Part shown: piece by piece, positions 7,661 through 17,068 of the stretch | Numbering within the stretch: position 1 is the stretch's first letter | Layout of the letters: every line of letters begins with the position of its first letter | Assembly (NCBI GenBank): GCA_016179055.1 | Contig: JACOSC010000225.1 | Location: forward strand, 1-60,975 | Reading direction: 5' to 3' | Source: Acidobacteriota bacterium | Lineage (GTDB): Bacteria > Acidobacteriota > UBA6911 > JACOSC01 | Length of the DNA: 60,975 nucleotides | Notes under the pieces: model-generated | Told to the model about the DNA's origin: nothing | The model's input: the letters and a program-made list of their open reading frames with translations, nothing else | Database searches by the model: none | Translations under genes and position numbers: made by a program

Positions 7661-9804
7661 GTCAACTTTCCATAAATGCTGCGCTTGACCTGACTCGCCC
7701 GAGCATTGCGGTTGGAAAACTCCGGGTGCCGGTCATCCAGTGCGTTCTGTAGCCCGAGGCTCGCCTCGAGTTTATCGATCAGGCGCCATCCGAGGCGAGC
7801 GTCGAGCCTGGTATAACGGGGAACATCTTGATTGCTTAGGCGATCAACATAGTACAGCGTCGTATCAAACTCGATATGGCGCGGTAGACTCAAGTAGGAT
7901 CGAATTTGCGCCTGGTGCTTTGGGCTGTTGCCTTCAGCGCTTTCACCCTGCGTGCCCTGCGCTGGGTCCTTGATATGCAAAGCCATCCCCAACCACGAGT
8001 AGCTCGAGCTTAATTTCCAATGAGCGGTGGCGTTCCAGCTTACTACAAACTCAACCCCGCTGGTCGTGCCCCGCAAATTGTTGAAGGCGTAACGTGGGGC
8101 TACTCGATGGCGGGGCAGCGGGAATTCCTCAATATAAGAGTCCCCGCGTTTATTAGTATGGAGATCGTCATAGCGATTGAAAAAAGTAGCAATATCCAGG
8201 GCCAAACGAGGACGGGGCTGCACGCGATAGCCGACCTCATAAGCGAGGAGCGTTTCAGACTTGAAGTTTCGGTTTCCCAAACTGACGCTAAGGCGGAGCA
8301 ATCCGTCACTGTCTATGCGGCTGCTATTAATGCGCCGCTGGTCCCAGTCGGTCCGCGAAGGCGTCCGAACGGCACGCGCCACGGCGGCCCAAAACGTGTG
8401 CCGTTCCTGAGGTGTCCAACGTAGGCGAAGGTTGGGCTGAAGTTCAAACCGGCTATAACTGCTATGCTCAAGCTTTGACCCAATCGTCAAGTACAAAACA
8501 TCCTTCGCCAAACGGACCTCATCCTGGACGAAGCCACTAACGAGTTGGGTAGCGCGCTCATCAGGGTCGAACGTTACGCTCAGACTATTGTGGCTGGTAT
8601 CGCGCATGAATCGGTAGCCCAATCCCCAAACCAAATCATGCCGGCTACCCAGCGCGAGACGGTGCTGGAAGTCGATATCGGAAGTATGGACGGTCTCGCC
8701 GCGGGTAGTGGGGTTGCGGTCGGAGTCGATACGAAATGTACGATCATGGTAAAGTTGAAGTACCAGGCTGGAGCGGTCAGAAAACGTGCGCGTCCAGCGT
8801 CCTTGTGCGTAAGATCCGGACACCTGCAGATCCTCCTCCAAAAACTCGGAGAAGGGTGGCGAAAACGGCATGAGCGACCACCGATGTTCCTTACTAGTAC
8901 CGGAGTATAGGTCGCCTTGGAAAGTTAGCGAATCCCGATTGGAGGCCTTCCAGTCAACGCGGAATCCGCCGCGGCGAGAGTCCCAATGGCCCTCATCCAG
9001 CCGCATAGCGGAATTTATAATATTTTTATGTAGGAAGTATTTGCCATAAACTCGGTAGTAGGCATTCTGGCCAATCTTTCCACCATATCGTGCGCCGCCA
9101 AAACCACGATCTTCGAAGCCGCCGCCGCCCGTGATAAGCCCGCCCTGTGTGTCCTTGGCTGACTTGGTGATAATGTTAATTACGCCGTTAACCGCGTTGG
9201 CGCCCCAAAGTGTTCCGCCGGGTCCACGAATGACTTCGATACGTTCTATGTCTTCGAGCAGCGTATCCTGCACGTCCCAGTACACACCGGAGAATGTTGG
9301 TGTGTACACGCTGCGCCCATCTATCATAACGAGCATCTTGTTGGAAAAGCGCTCGTTGAATCCGCGGGCGCTAATCGCCCATCGGTCACTGTCGATTCGG
9401 GCCACGTCCAAGCCGGGGACCATACGGAGCGCTTCAGGAATTGTCGTTGCGCCGGAGCGGCGTAGGTCCTCTGAGGTGATTACATAAATGGCGGAAGGCG
9501 CCGTGGATAGTTTTTGCTCCCTTTTGGAAACCGAGGTGACCTCAAGGTTCATCAGGTCTTCCAGGCTGAAATCGGTAAGATCGTTGGGACGTTGCGCTTT
9601 GTCGGTAGGTTCTTCCACGGCGGCCATGACTACGGCCAAAGTAAACATGGCGGCACACAACGCGATCGCCACGCTGACCCACTGCGGCAGGATAAGGCGT
9701 AGGTTTTGCCGACCGGGACAAGGTTTATCTCTATCCTCCCAGGGATGGCCGGCTTGCCATATTTCGACAGTACTGGCGCGGTGAACGAACTTCATGGGTT
9801 TCAC
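7648..9804 (-). CDS. TonB-dependent outer-membrane receptor
   Basis: 718 residues. An N-terminal hydrophobic segment (about 40-60) is followed by a plug domain beginning near EVTSVSKREQKLSTAPSAIYV, with GATTIPEALRMVPGLDVARI and the IERIEVIRGPGGTLWGANAV signature, then a beta-barrel ending in [11 protein letters not shown] with a C-terminal Phe. It resembles the FepA/ferric-siderophore/vitamin branch, but the ligand cannot be told from the sequence. The long pre-plug leader is unusual; a TonB box may lie near residues 75-90. It is first in a tight operon with the YfiR-like protein and hybrid kinase, so it may act as an uptake or signalling receptor for that kinase. Confidence 0.9.
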   Translation of the reverse strand: MKPMKFVHRASTVEIWQAGHPWEDRDKPCPGRQNLRLILPQWVSVAIALCAAMFTLAVVMAAVEEPTDKAQRPNDLTDFSLEDLMNLEVTSVSKREQKLSTAPSAIYVITSEDLRRSGATTIPEALRMVPGLDVARIDSDRWAISARGFNERFSNKMLVMIDGRSVYTPTFSGVYWDVQDTLLEDIERIEVIRGPGGTLWGANAVNGVINIITKSAKDTQGGLITGGGGFEDRGFGGARYGGKIGQNAYYRVYGKYFLHKNIINSAMRLDEGHWDSRRGGFRVDWKASNRDSLTFQGDLYSGTSKEHRWSLMPFSPPFSEFLEEDLQVSGSYAQGRWTRTFSDRSSLVLQLYHDRTFRIDSDRNPTTRGETVHTSDIDFQHRLALGSRHDLVWGLGYRFMRDTSHNSLSVTFDPDERATQLVSGFVQDEVRLAKDVLYLTIGSKLEHSSYSRFELQPNLRLRWTPQERHTFWAAVARAVRTPSRTDWDQRRINSSRIDSDGLLRLSVSLGNRNFKSETLLAYEVGYRVQPRPRLALDIATFFNRYDDLHTNKRGDSYIEEFPLPRHRVAPRYAFNNLRGTTSGVEFVVSWNATAHWKLSSSYSWLGMALHIKDPAQGTQGESAEGNSPKHQAQIRSYLSLPRHIEFDTTLYYVDRLSNQDVPRYTRLDARLGWRLIDKLEASLGLQNALDDRHPEFSNRNARASQVKRSIYGKLTWRF

Positions 9805-10060
9805 GCCTCGATCTGAGCGAGATCTTACAATTTATTGGCGAGGGAGAAATGCCTCGTGCTCATTGGCCGGTGGCCTGGAGATTTATCTGCGCGACCAGGA
9901 GGGGCTGTTTAACTCCAGGAATGGGCCGTATCGTCGGAGGGGAGAGTATAGATGTGATTCGTCCGCAGCGACTTCATTAAGTACTTCGCAAGTTATTTTA
10001 ACAAATTGCCATACAGATTAAAACGAAAAAGTCTTGACATAGCAAAAGTCTGTAGGCCCC
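9805..10060. other. Upstream region of the TonB receptor operon
   Basis: Should carry the leftward promoter of the receptor operon. I found no convincing -35/-10 pair, no cobalamin or other riboswitch and no clear repressor palindrome. A short rightward frame (9794-10021) has no recognisable family. Confidence 0.4.
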
Positions 10061-10512
10061 GAGATTCGATCATCAGCCACAGCCTCGCGACGCTGCTCCA
10101 TAGCTCGAAGCTCGCTCTCGTAGCTCCGAAGGAGCGTCCTATAATAGCCAGGGGCAGAGCGCGCAGCGCGCCGCCCCTGGTATGTAAGACTATAGAAGTT
10201 ATAAGCCCTGAAAGGGCGCGATACCCTTCGACGAAACTACCTACCTCCATCCCAGACATAACGCTCATCCAACCCGACGCCGTTTTTCCCGCGCAAGACT
10301 GAAACGAGTGGTGCAGGTGTACGTAACTTGCCCCCGGCTATTATAGCCCGCTCCTTCGGAGCTTTGGGTTGTAAGCGGCACTCCACTCCCTATCAAAAGT
10401 CCAAACTCCAGAAAGCGGCTGGAAGCCGCTTCCACACTCCGTGTAAATTTCCAAACTTCAGGATATTGTGGGACTGGATTTTGGCATTCGCGCGTTTCTT
10501 ATGATCGAGCTT
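10061..10512. repeat. Nested-palindrome element NP-2
   Basis: Second copy of the NP architecture, about 450 bp. Its ends are GATTCGATCATCAG (10063-10076) and CTTATGATCGAGC (10498-10510), matching those of NP-1. The left arm is intact (AGCTCCGAAGGAGC at 10122-10135, then AATAGCCAGGGGC...GCCCCTGG, then AAGCCCTGAAAGGGCG). The right arm is degenerate: only CCCCCGGCTATTATA and GCTCCTTCGGAGC remain. Right of the core are a TCCAAACTCCAG box near 10400 and an AGCGGCTGGAAGCCGCT hairpin. It lies directly upstream of the CRISPR locus. Confidence 0.7.
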
Positions 10513-10669
10513 CCGTCTTTCGTCCTCACGCAACATGCCCATTTTCATTCCAACCCGGCCCTATGGCGTTTTAATCTGAATAATGATATAGTGGCCGTCG
10601 AAGTTAGTATTTGTTTTCTGGCGATATTGTTGAAGGACTTATTGCGGATGCGTCGATTGAGGTGAAAGC
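10513..10669 (+). other. Presumed promoter region of the cas operon
   Basis: 157 bp between NP-2 and cas6, locally AT-rich (10570-10630). The operon promoter should be here, but no strong -35/-10 pair can be named. The segment ends with GAGGTG (10659-10664), a good ribosome-binding site for the TTG start of cas6. Confidence 0.4.
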
Positions 10670-11683
10670 TTGATCGGGCCTGGCAGACGACAGCACAACA
10701 CGGCATTGTTTCCGGCTTGTCGATTACTTCTGGATTTGCGAGCGATTTCGACGATTCGTTTTCCTGCCAATGTCGGCTCGGCGCTGCACGGCGGCTTCGG
10801 CGCGGCGCTCAAGTCGCTGGTCTGCGTCGTCAAAGATACACCCTGTGCGCAATGCCGTCTGTATCGAAGTTGCGCCTATCCGTATCTCTTTGAAACGCCG
10901 CCGCCATTAACGACGGCGCGCATGCCGAAAGCCCAGATGATCCCCCGTCCCTATGTCCTGGAGCCTCCCCAAGCGGAGAAAAGCGTATATCCGGCAGGAG
11001 AGACGCTACAAGTGGGTCTAGTCTTGATCGGCAAAGCGATCTCGTATCTTCCTTTTTTTCTGGAAGCCTTCGCGCTTATGGGTCGCCGAGGGATTAGCCA
11101 AGGCACGAACCGTTTCTCCCTGGAGCGTTGGCGACTCTACGACGCGCCCGGCGGGCCGGCGAGCGTGCGGTTGGCCGGCGAAGAATTCGCAAAGGCGACC
11201 GGCGGGCCGGCGAGCGCTCCGCTGACAGGCGAAGCCTTTGCAAGGGAGCATGATTCGGCCTCATGTCCCGTGCCTCTCCACCGCCTCAAGGTGCAGCTTC
11301 TGACGCCGACACGCATTGAACACGCAGGCCAACCGGTTCGCCGTCTGGATTTCCCGACCTTCTTCAGCTCGCTGTTGCGTCGTTTGCGCAACCTGCAATT
11401 CTTCCATTACGGACTGTCGGACGAAGAGGATGATCGCCGGTTGCGCGATCTTTCGCAGACCATTACTGTTGCAACGGATCGTCTGATATGGCTCGACCAG
11501 CGTCGCCTATCGCACGGGCGTTGGACGCCCCAGGGCGGATTGATGGGCGAGTTGAGCTTCCAAGGCGACCTGACGGCCTACCTACAGTTCCTACGCCTGG
11601 GCGAGCTCGTCCACGTAGGCAAAGGCACAACGTTCGGTATGGGGAGGTATGAGTTGGTAACAGAGGTGAAAGATAGTATATGA
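10670..11683 (+). CDS. cas6: CRISPR pre-crRNA endoribonuclease Cas6
   Basis: 337-residue RAMP protein predicted to cut the CRISPR transcript at the base of each repeat hairpin. It has an N-terminal ferredoxin-like half (LLDLRAISTIRFP then GSALHGGFGAALK), a Cys-containing CAQCRLYRSCAYPYLF segment typical of the Cas6/DUF2276-like branch, and the C-terminal glycine-rich loop GKGTTFGMGRYEL. The start is TTG at 10670, supported by GAGGTG six bases upstream; no ATG fits as well. Residues about 160-193 hold a 17-residue tandem duplication (GGPAS...GEEFA / GGPAS...GEAFA; 51-bp period). It is the first gene of the cas operon. The catalytic His is not identifiable with certainty. Confidence 0.88.
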   Translation: MIGPGRRQHNTALFPACRLLLDLRAISTIRFPANVGSALHGGFGAALKSLVCVVKDTPCAQCRLYRSCAYPYLFETPPPLTTARMPKAQMIPRPYVLEPPQAEKSVYPAGETLQVGLVLIGKAISYLPFFLEAFALMGRRGISQGTNRFSLERWRLYDAPGGPASVRLAGEEFAKATGGPASAPLTGEAFAREHDSASCPVPLHRLKVQLLTPTRIEHAGQPVRRLDFPTFFSSLLRRLRNLQFFHYGLSDEEDDRRLRDLSQTITVATDRLIWLDQRRLSHGRWTPQGGLMGELSFQGDLTAYLQFLRLGELVHVGKGTTFGMGRYELVTEVKDSI

Positions 11684-11719
11684 CAGGTTGGGAGTATAAA
11701 AGCCAAAGGAGAATTACTT

Positions 11720-13066
11720 ATGAGTCGAACTATTATTGGTTGCCCAGATGCGCCAATCATCCAGGTAGACCTTAAAGCCGGAATCGATGGATATCACCCA
11801 AACACCATTCCAAAGACCTATGCCATACAGGTCATCACACCTATTTTTGGAGGCGGGACAGAGCCGGGCATCAATGACCCGGTAACGCTCATTCGACCTT
11901 CCTCAATCCGGGGCCATTTGCGGTTTTGGTGGCGGGCGACGCAGGGGGCAAAATGTAGCCGCGTGAAAGAGCTCCGCCGACGTGAGGGCGAGATATGGGG
12001 GACAACCGATAATACCAGTGCCGTTAGTGTTAAGGTGTCGATAAATCCTCAGAAGCCAGGGCACGTTGAGCCCTGTGCGGTTTTTGAGAGGGATCGAAAC
12101 GGATATTATAAATCATTTCCGACCTTTAGGCCCAATTATCCTGCCTATGCGCTCTTTCCTTTTCAAGGGAAAAAGCCTGATGGGACTGAAGCCAAGGCTC
12201 CCAGTAGCGGGACGGTAAATACAGAGTTTTACCTAACTGTTCATTTTCCTCAAGATATGGTAAAAGATGTTGAAGCGGCTGTTTGGGCATGGGTAAACTT
12301 TGGCGGGATTGGCGCACGACCCCGACGCGGCTGTGGCGCTTTGTACTGTAACGACTTTGCACCGCCTGCCGCGGATAGAATGGGAGAATGGTTTAAAAGT
12401 GCTCAACATTTATATGAGTTGCCTACGACCCAACATGCGCGCGAATGGCCGACGCTCACAACGATGCCATTGGTTTCGAAACAGATGCATCTGCCAATGG
12501 AAGCTTGGTCTTTAGCGGTAGGCCTGATGCGCGAGTTCCGACAAGGCGTGGGTATTGGAAGAAATCCAGGGCGGCAGCAGAATAGACCTGGGCGTTCCCG
12601 TTGGCCGGAGCCGGATGCTTTACGAGCTTTTACCGGCCAAGGAAGCCTAGAACATCTCAGCAGCATGACCTTACAAGAGCTCGGGGAAAATCCGGCTTTT
12701 CCGCGTGCGGAATTTGGATTACCCATTGTCTTCCATTTCAAAGATAAGGAGGACAGTCCCAACAATTCCGAACTCTATCCGGAAGATGCAAAACGTATGG
12801 CGAGCCCGATTATTCTACGACCGCTGGCCATTAAGAGCACAAACAAAGCTGTAGTGATGGTATTGCGACTGGCCGCTCCTGCTCCGACTGCGTTGGAATT
12901 GAAAAACAAAAAGAAGGCCCCCGAAATTAAGGCCCGACATATACGCCGATCAGAACTCGCCGCTTACCAAAACTCCCCGATGGCTAATCGTTCCAACGAC
13001 GGTTCCGCCCTCGAAGCCTTCATCGCTTACGCCAAAGAAAAGGGCTTCAAGGAGGTAACACCATGA
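11720..13066 (+). CDS. cmr1: Type III-B RAMP protein Cmr1
   Basis: 448-residue Cas7-like subunit that sits at the 3' (head) end of the Cmr effector and helps capture target RNA. The family hallmark LIRPSSIRGHLRFWWRAT is at residues about 55-73, followed by an IWG motif, and two RAMP repeats are suggested by a second glycine-rich stretch (GIGARPRRGCGAL). AAAGGAG precedes the ATG. It overlaps cas10 by 4 bp (ATGA), showing translational coupling. Confidence 0.92.
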   Translation: MSRTIIGCPDAPIIQVDLKAGIDGYHPNTIPKTYAIQVITPIFGGGTEPGINDPVTLIRPSSIRGHLRFWWRATQGAKCSRVKELRRREGEIWGTTDNTSAVSVKVSINPQKPGHVEPCAVFERDRNGYYKSFPTFRPNYPAYALFPFQGKKPDGTEAKAPSSGTVNTEFYLTVHFPQDMVKDVEAAVWAWVNFGGIGARPRRGCGALYCNDFAPPAADRMGEWFKSAQHLYELPTTQHAREWPTLTTMPLVSKQMHLPMEAWSLAVGLMREFRQGVGIGRNPGRQQNRPGRSRWPEPDALRAFTGQGSLEHLSSMTLQELGENPAFPRAEFGLPIVFHFKDKEDSPNNSELYPEDAKRMASPIILRPLAIKSTNKAVVMVLRLAAPAPTALELKNKKKAPEIKARHIRRSELAAYQNSPMANRSNDGSALEAFIAYAKEKGFKEVTP

Positions 13067-14952
13067 CCGCACATCTTCTAGCGATTGCCATCGGTCCTGT
13101 GCAGGCCTTCATTGCCGCCGCACGGCGCACACGCGACTTGTGGTTCGGCTCGCTTCTTTTGTCGGAAATTAGCAAAGCGGCGGCGCGGGCGGTAAGCACT
13201 GCGGGCGGGCAGTTGATTTTCCCTGCTCCCCATGCTTTAGACGATCTTAAAAAAGAAAGCCAATTTAATGTGGCCAATGTGATTATGGCAGAATTGTCGG
13301 AAGGATTAACCCCAAACGCAGTGAAAGAGTCAGCCGAAGATGCCGCCAAAGCCTGCTGGCAGAGTTACGCGGAAGAGGCCAGGAGCGTAGCCGGCGAGCT
13401 AATTGATCCCAATATCTGGAACGGACAGATTGATGATGTGATCGAGTTCTATGCCGCCTGGACACCGCTGAAATCATCGGATCAATATCGACACGCCCGT
13501 CAGCGTCTGATGCGATTGCTGGCTGGTCGTAAGGCATTACGAAATTTCAGACCTGCCCATGGGCATGCCGGCGTACCCAAGTCTTCTCTAGATGGGGCGC
13601 GGGAAACCGTCCTCGTCTGCGAGAGTAATCAGCACGATACCCGAAACCGCCGGCGAAGCATTCTCCGGAAGAACGAGAACGACGGATTAGCGCAACGCCT
13701 TAGGCTCTCGGCCGGTGAAGAACTCGACATCATCGGGATCACCAAACGAGCCGCAACCAAAGAAGCGTTCGCGTCGGTGGTGCGTGTGGCGGCAGATCCG
13801 TGGATTCGCGGAATTAAAGCCCGGAGTGGAGAGGCCGAGAATACGCTGCGACAAATTGCCGATCAATGCAAGGGCGCGGCTTTTGCCACCGGAACCGGAA
13901 GACACTACTCAGGCATTTTTCCTTTTGACGGTTCGGTTCTCTATCCTTCTCGGCTACAAAGTATGCTACGTGTCCCAAGAGGAACCGAGCATGATACAGG
14001 CGCTTTTGACGATTTATTTTCCGAAAGTGATCGGGAGACATTAAAGAGTATTCAAGCTCTTTTGGGCAAGCTCCAGAAGAGAACTGACGGAGGGATGGGT
14101 TACGGGGAACCAGATCCGTATTTTGCCATTCTGGTTGCGGATGGCGACCGCATAGGCAAGACGATCTCGAACATTGGCTCGGCGGTGGAACACCGTAAAT
14201 TCTCCCAGAATCTCGCAGCCTTCGCAGGTCAGGCAAGACACATCGTTGAGGAAAGTCATCATGGCTGCCTGGTTTACTCGGGTGGGGACGACGTGTTGGC
14301 CTTTGTGCCGGTGGATCAGAGCTTAGATTGCGCGCGTCGACTTCATGATCAGTTCCATGCGTTGCTGAGCGCTTGGCGCGATGACGCGGGAAACTCCCCC
14401 ACGCTCTCTGTTGGCCTCGTCATAGGCCATTGTATGGAGCCGCTGGAAGATTTGCTCGAATACGGCCGTACCGCAGAGAAGGCGGCTAAGGAGCCCGATC
14501 GCAACGGAATCGCCGTCCACCTTCATACTCGCGGCGGCGCCTCTATCCAAATTAGGACACAATGGTCTACGGATTCCGACGCGTTAGACAAACGGTTAAA
14601 AAAATGGGCCGATATGCACCGAAAAGACCAAATTCCCGACAAGGCGGCTTACGGGTTGCGGGAGTTAGTGCGGGATTATAAATCGGAATGCTGGCCCACC
14701 GAAACAGGTAAGCAGTCCTCGGCGCTGGCCGCGGCGCTTCAGAGTGACGCACTACGGCGGATTAAACGCAAAAAAGGGCAACAGGGAGATAAAGGATTGA
14801 TGGAGCTGGAACGGTTACTCCGTACCATTGCATCAGTCGCGGACGTCCGCCGAGTCGCTAATGAGATTATCCTGTCCCGGCGTATCGCGGTGGCTTTATC
14901 ACAAGCCGAAGGCCGGCCAATGGATTTAACATTTCAGGAGGTCAGCGAATGA
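13063..14952 (+). CDS. cas10: Cas10/Cmr2, type III-B large subunit lacking the HD domain
   Basis: 629 residues. It starts directly at the Cmr2 N-terminal domain (IAIGPVQAFIAAARRTRDLW), with no N-terminal HD nuclease, and the start is fixed by the 4-bp overlap with cmr1. Further on are ILVADGDRIGK and the palm cyclase motif GGDD at residues about 406-409 (VYSGGDDVLAF). In characterised systems the GGDD palm makes cyclic oligoadenylates from ATP when target RNA is bound, and the HD domain cuts single-stranded DNA. Here only the signalling activity is predicted. A gap of about 200 residues before the GGDD includes the Cys-poor linker. It overlaps cmr3 by 4 bp. Confidence 0.93.
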   Translation: MTAHLLAIAIGPVQAFIAAARRTRDLWFGSLLLSEISKAAARAVSTAGGQLIFPAPHALDDLKKESQFNVANVIMAELSEGLTPNAVKESAEDAAKACWQSYAEEARSVAGELIDPNIWNGQIDDVIEFYAAWTPLKSSDQYRHARQRLMRLLAGRKALRNFRPAHGHAGVPKSSLDGARETVLVCESNQHDTRNRRRSILRKNENDGLAQRLRLSAGEELDIIGITKRAATKEAFASVVRVAADPWIRGIKARSGEAENTLRQIADQCKGAAFATGTGRHYSGIFPFDGSVLYPSRLQSMLRVPRGTEHDTGAFDDLFSESDRETLKSIQALLGKLQKRTDGGMGYGEPDPYFAILVADGDRIGKTISNIGSAVEHRKFSQNLAAFAGQARHIVEESHHGCLVYSGGDDVLAFVPVDQSLDCARRLHDQFHALLSAWRDDAGNSPTLSVGLVIGHCMEPLEDLLEYGRTAEKAAKEPDRNGIAVHLHTRGGASIQIRTQWSTDSDALDKRLKKWADMHRKDQIPDKAAYGLRELVRDYKSECWPTETGKQSSALAAALQSDALRRIKRKKGQQGDKGLMELERLLRTIASVADVRRVANEIILSRRIAVALSQAEGRPMDLTFQEVSE

Positions 14953-16163
14953 CGTATTACCTAACTCTTAGCCCTCGCGATCCTATTATTGCCCGCGACG
15001 GGCGACCCTTTGGGGTAGGCCAAGGGCATCGCATGAGATCTGTCGATTGGCCTTACCCGTCAGTGCTGGCCGGCTCGCTCCGCACTCTGTTGGGTAAGAT
15101 GGCCGGAGGCGAGTTTGTATCGAACATGGTTCATGCGCTTAAAGAGATTGAGGTCGCCGGGCCACTGCCGTTGTTGAACAATCAATTGTACTTTCCAGCG
15201 CCCAAGGACCTTATGCTCTGGGAAGCCGAACAAGCGATGGACCCCAGGAAAAAACGAAAGGTCATGACGCTGCGGCCGATGTCGCGGGGCGACGGACAAA
15301 AAATCTGCGATCTTCCGGATGGGCTTTTCCCAGTCGGGGTCACGCAAGATGTCAAACCCGCTAAAGCGCCTGCCTTTTGGTCGAATCTTCAGATGTGTCG
15401 TTGGCTGATGAATCCTTCAGGCGAGGGGTTTGAAGCCCCGCCCGAAAAAGCAGCACTGGAAAGCGGCTATTTCGATACGCCGGAAAGAGACGAACGCACT
15501 CACGTTAAGATCGATCCGGCCATGGGAGCGTCCGAAGAGAGCCTGCTTTTCATGACGGTGGGGCTTGATCTCTCTTCCAGAGATTCTGCCGCTGAAGTGG
15601 CATTGGCCGCACGGATCGAAGCTAGAAATGGATTCGTTAAGCATCTGGAGTCGCTTAACACCTGCCATCCTTTAGGTGGGGAACGACGGCTAATTCATTG
15701 GCGGACGGAGCACAGCCAAGCATGGAACTGCCGATCTGATCTGGTCGAGACTTTGCGTAGTGCCCGGCAGGTGCGGCTGATCCTTGCTACACCGGCCGTG
15801 TTTAAGGATGGATGGAAACCGGGTTGGCTAGACGAGCGACTGGAGGGATGTCCACCGGGAGCAGACGTTCGGTTGAAGCTTGTTGGAGCCTGTGTCGACC
15901 GGTGGAAACCGATCTCAGGATGGAGTCTGGAAATGGTAGATGAACGGGGAAAGCCGCGCAAACCTGGACCGAAAGAAGTTCGCCGCTTGGTTCCCGCAGG
16001 GAGCGTCTACTTTTTCGACGTCGTGCACGGTAGTGCGGCGACGCTGGCCGAGAAGTTTTGGCTTCGAGCGGTCAGCGATGAAGGCCAGGACCGCCGAGAT
16101 GGGTTCGGTCTGGCGCTGTGGGGCATCTGGAACAACGCGAATCAAGCTAAGGAGGAAAGTTAA
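14949..16163 (+). CDS. cmr3: Type III-B RAMP protein Cmr3
   Basis: 404-residue Cas5-like subunit that binds the 5' repeat tag of the crRNA at the foot of the Cmr complex next to Cas10. The N-terminal SPRDPIIARDGRPFG with the RDGRPF core is diagnostic, followed by WPYPSVLAGSLRTLLG. The C-terminal part carries RDGFGLALWG, the glycine-rich loop. The start codon overlaps the cas10 stop (ATGA). Confidence 0.92.
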   Translation: MTYYLTLSPRDPIIARDGRPFGVGQGHRMRSVDWPYPSVLAGSLRTLLGKMAGGEFVSNMVHALKEIEVAGPLPLLNNQLYFPAPKDLMLWEAEQAMDPRKKRKVMTLRPMSRGDGQKICDLPDGLFPVGVTQDVKPAKAPAFWSNLQMCRWLMNPSGEGFEAPPEKAALESGYFDTPERDERTHVKIDPAMGASEESLLFMTVGLDLSSRDSAAEVALAARIEARNGFVKHLESLNTCHPLGGERRLIHWRTEHSQAWNCRSDLVETLRSARQVRLILATPAVFKDGWKPGWLDERLEGCPPGADVRLKLVGACVDRWKPISGWSLEMVDERGKPRKPGPKEVRRLVPAGSVYFFDVVHGSAATLAEKFWLRAVSDEGQDRRDGFGLALWGIWNNANQAKEES

Positions 16164-16165
16164 CC

Positions 16166-17068
16166 ATGACTGAAAACATGAAGATGTATTGGCTACATGG
16201 ACTGACTCCCTTGCATGTCGGCGCCGGACGGGGCATGGGATATATTGACCTGCCCATCATGCGCGAAAAGGTTACCAACTGGCCGCTGGTACCCGGCTCG
16301 ACCGTCAAGGGAGTGCTGCGAGACCATTTTGAGAATAACGGAGTGGAAACACGGGATAATTTGTTGAACTCAGCGTTTGGCCGCGCCGATCAAGATGGAG
16401 AGTCCGCCAATTCCGGATCGTTGGTGTTCACGGATGCCCGTTTGGTTTGCCTGCCGGTGCGCAGCTTTTACGGCACCTTTGCTTGGGTTACCTCACCTCT
16501 GGCATTGCGCCGGTTGCAGCGGGATTTGAGCACGGTAGGTATAGCCGAGAACTTAGAAGTGTCCGCTGACCTAGATTCGCAAACGATTCAGCTCCCGCAG
16601 GGCATTCCTTCAGCTCTTAAGGACGCCGACAATAAAGTGTATTTTGAAGATCTCGATTTCACGGTGCAGGAGGGCCCGATTAATACTTGGGCTGAGAAAA
16701 TCTCGGAATGGACATTCCCCGGCGACGCCACCTGGCAGGACGAATTTAAAAAACGATTTGCCGTAATCCCAAATGATTCGTTTGATTTCTTATGCGAAAC
16801 CAGAACGGAAGTCCACGCCCGCGTTCGCATCGATCCGGAGAAGAAGGTGGTCGCGAAAGGCGCCTTATGGTATGAAGAGTTTCTTCCGGCCGAGGTGATG
16901 CTGGCTGGGGTAGTCTGGTGCGACCGAGTATTTCCCAGGAACGGCGCAACGCCGGAGCAATTAATGAGAGCATTCTGTGCTACCGAGCTGAAGCTGCAAA
17001 TCGGGGGGAAGGCGACGATCGGTAAAGGCCAGGTGCGATGTATCTTTGAGAGGAGGTCAGGCCAATGA
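16166..17068 (+). CDS. cmr4: Type III-B backbone RNase Cmr4
   Basis: 300-residue Cas7-like backbone subunit that cuts target RNA at 6-nt intervals. HGLTPLHVGAGRGMGYIDLPI contains the probable catalytic aspartate, Asp28, followed by REK and the glycine-loop segment PGSTVKGVLRDHFE. The C-terminus has LQIGGKATIGKGQV. The expected active-site Asp is kept, so RNA cleavage should be intact. GGAGGAAAG lies just before the ATG. It overlaps cmr5 by 4 bp. Confidence 0.93.
   Translation: MTENMKMYWLHGLTPLHVGAGRGMGYIDLPIMREKVTNWPLVPGSTVKGVLRDHFENNGVETRDNLLNSAFGRADQDGESANSGSLVFTDARLVCLPVRSFYGTFAWVTSPLALRRLQRDLSTVGIAENLEVSADLDSQTIQLPQGIPSALKDADNKVYFEDLDFTVQEGPINTWAEKISEWTFPGDATWQDEFKKRFAVIPNDSFDFLCETRTEVHARVRIDPEKKVVAKGALWYEEFLPAEVMLAGVVWCDRVFPRNGATPEQLMRAFCATELKLQIGGKATIGKGQVRCIFERRSGQ

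Noticed and set aside
4135-9804. A diguanylate cyclase partner for the YfiR-like protein
   Set aside because: No GGDEF domain is encoded in the operon; the partner is a histidine kinase.
10033-10060. TTGACA at 10035 as a -35 upstream of the CRISPR locus
   Set aside because: No -10 at the proper distance, and NP-2 lies between it and cas6.
9805-10060. Cobalamin or other riboswitch before the TonB receptor
   Set aside because: No B12 box or other conserved core could be found on the minus strand.
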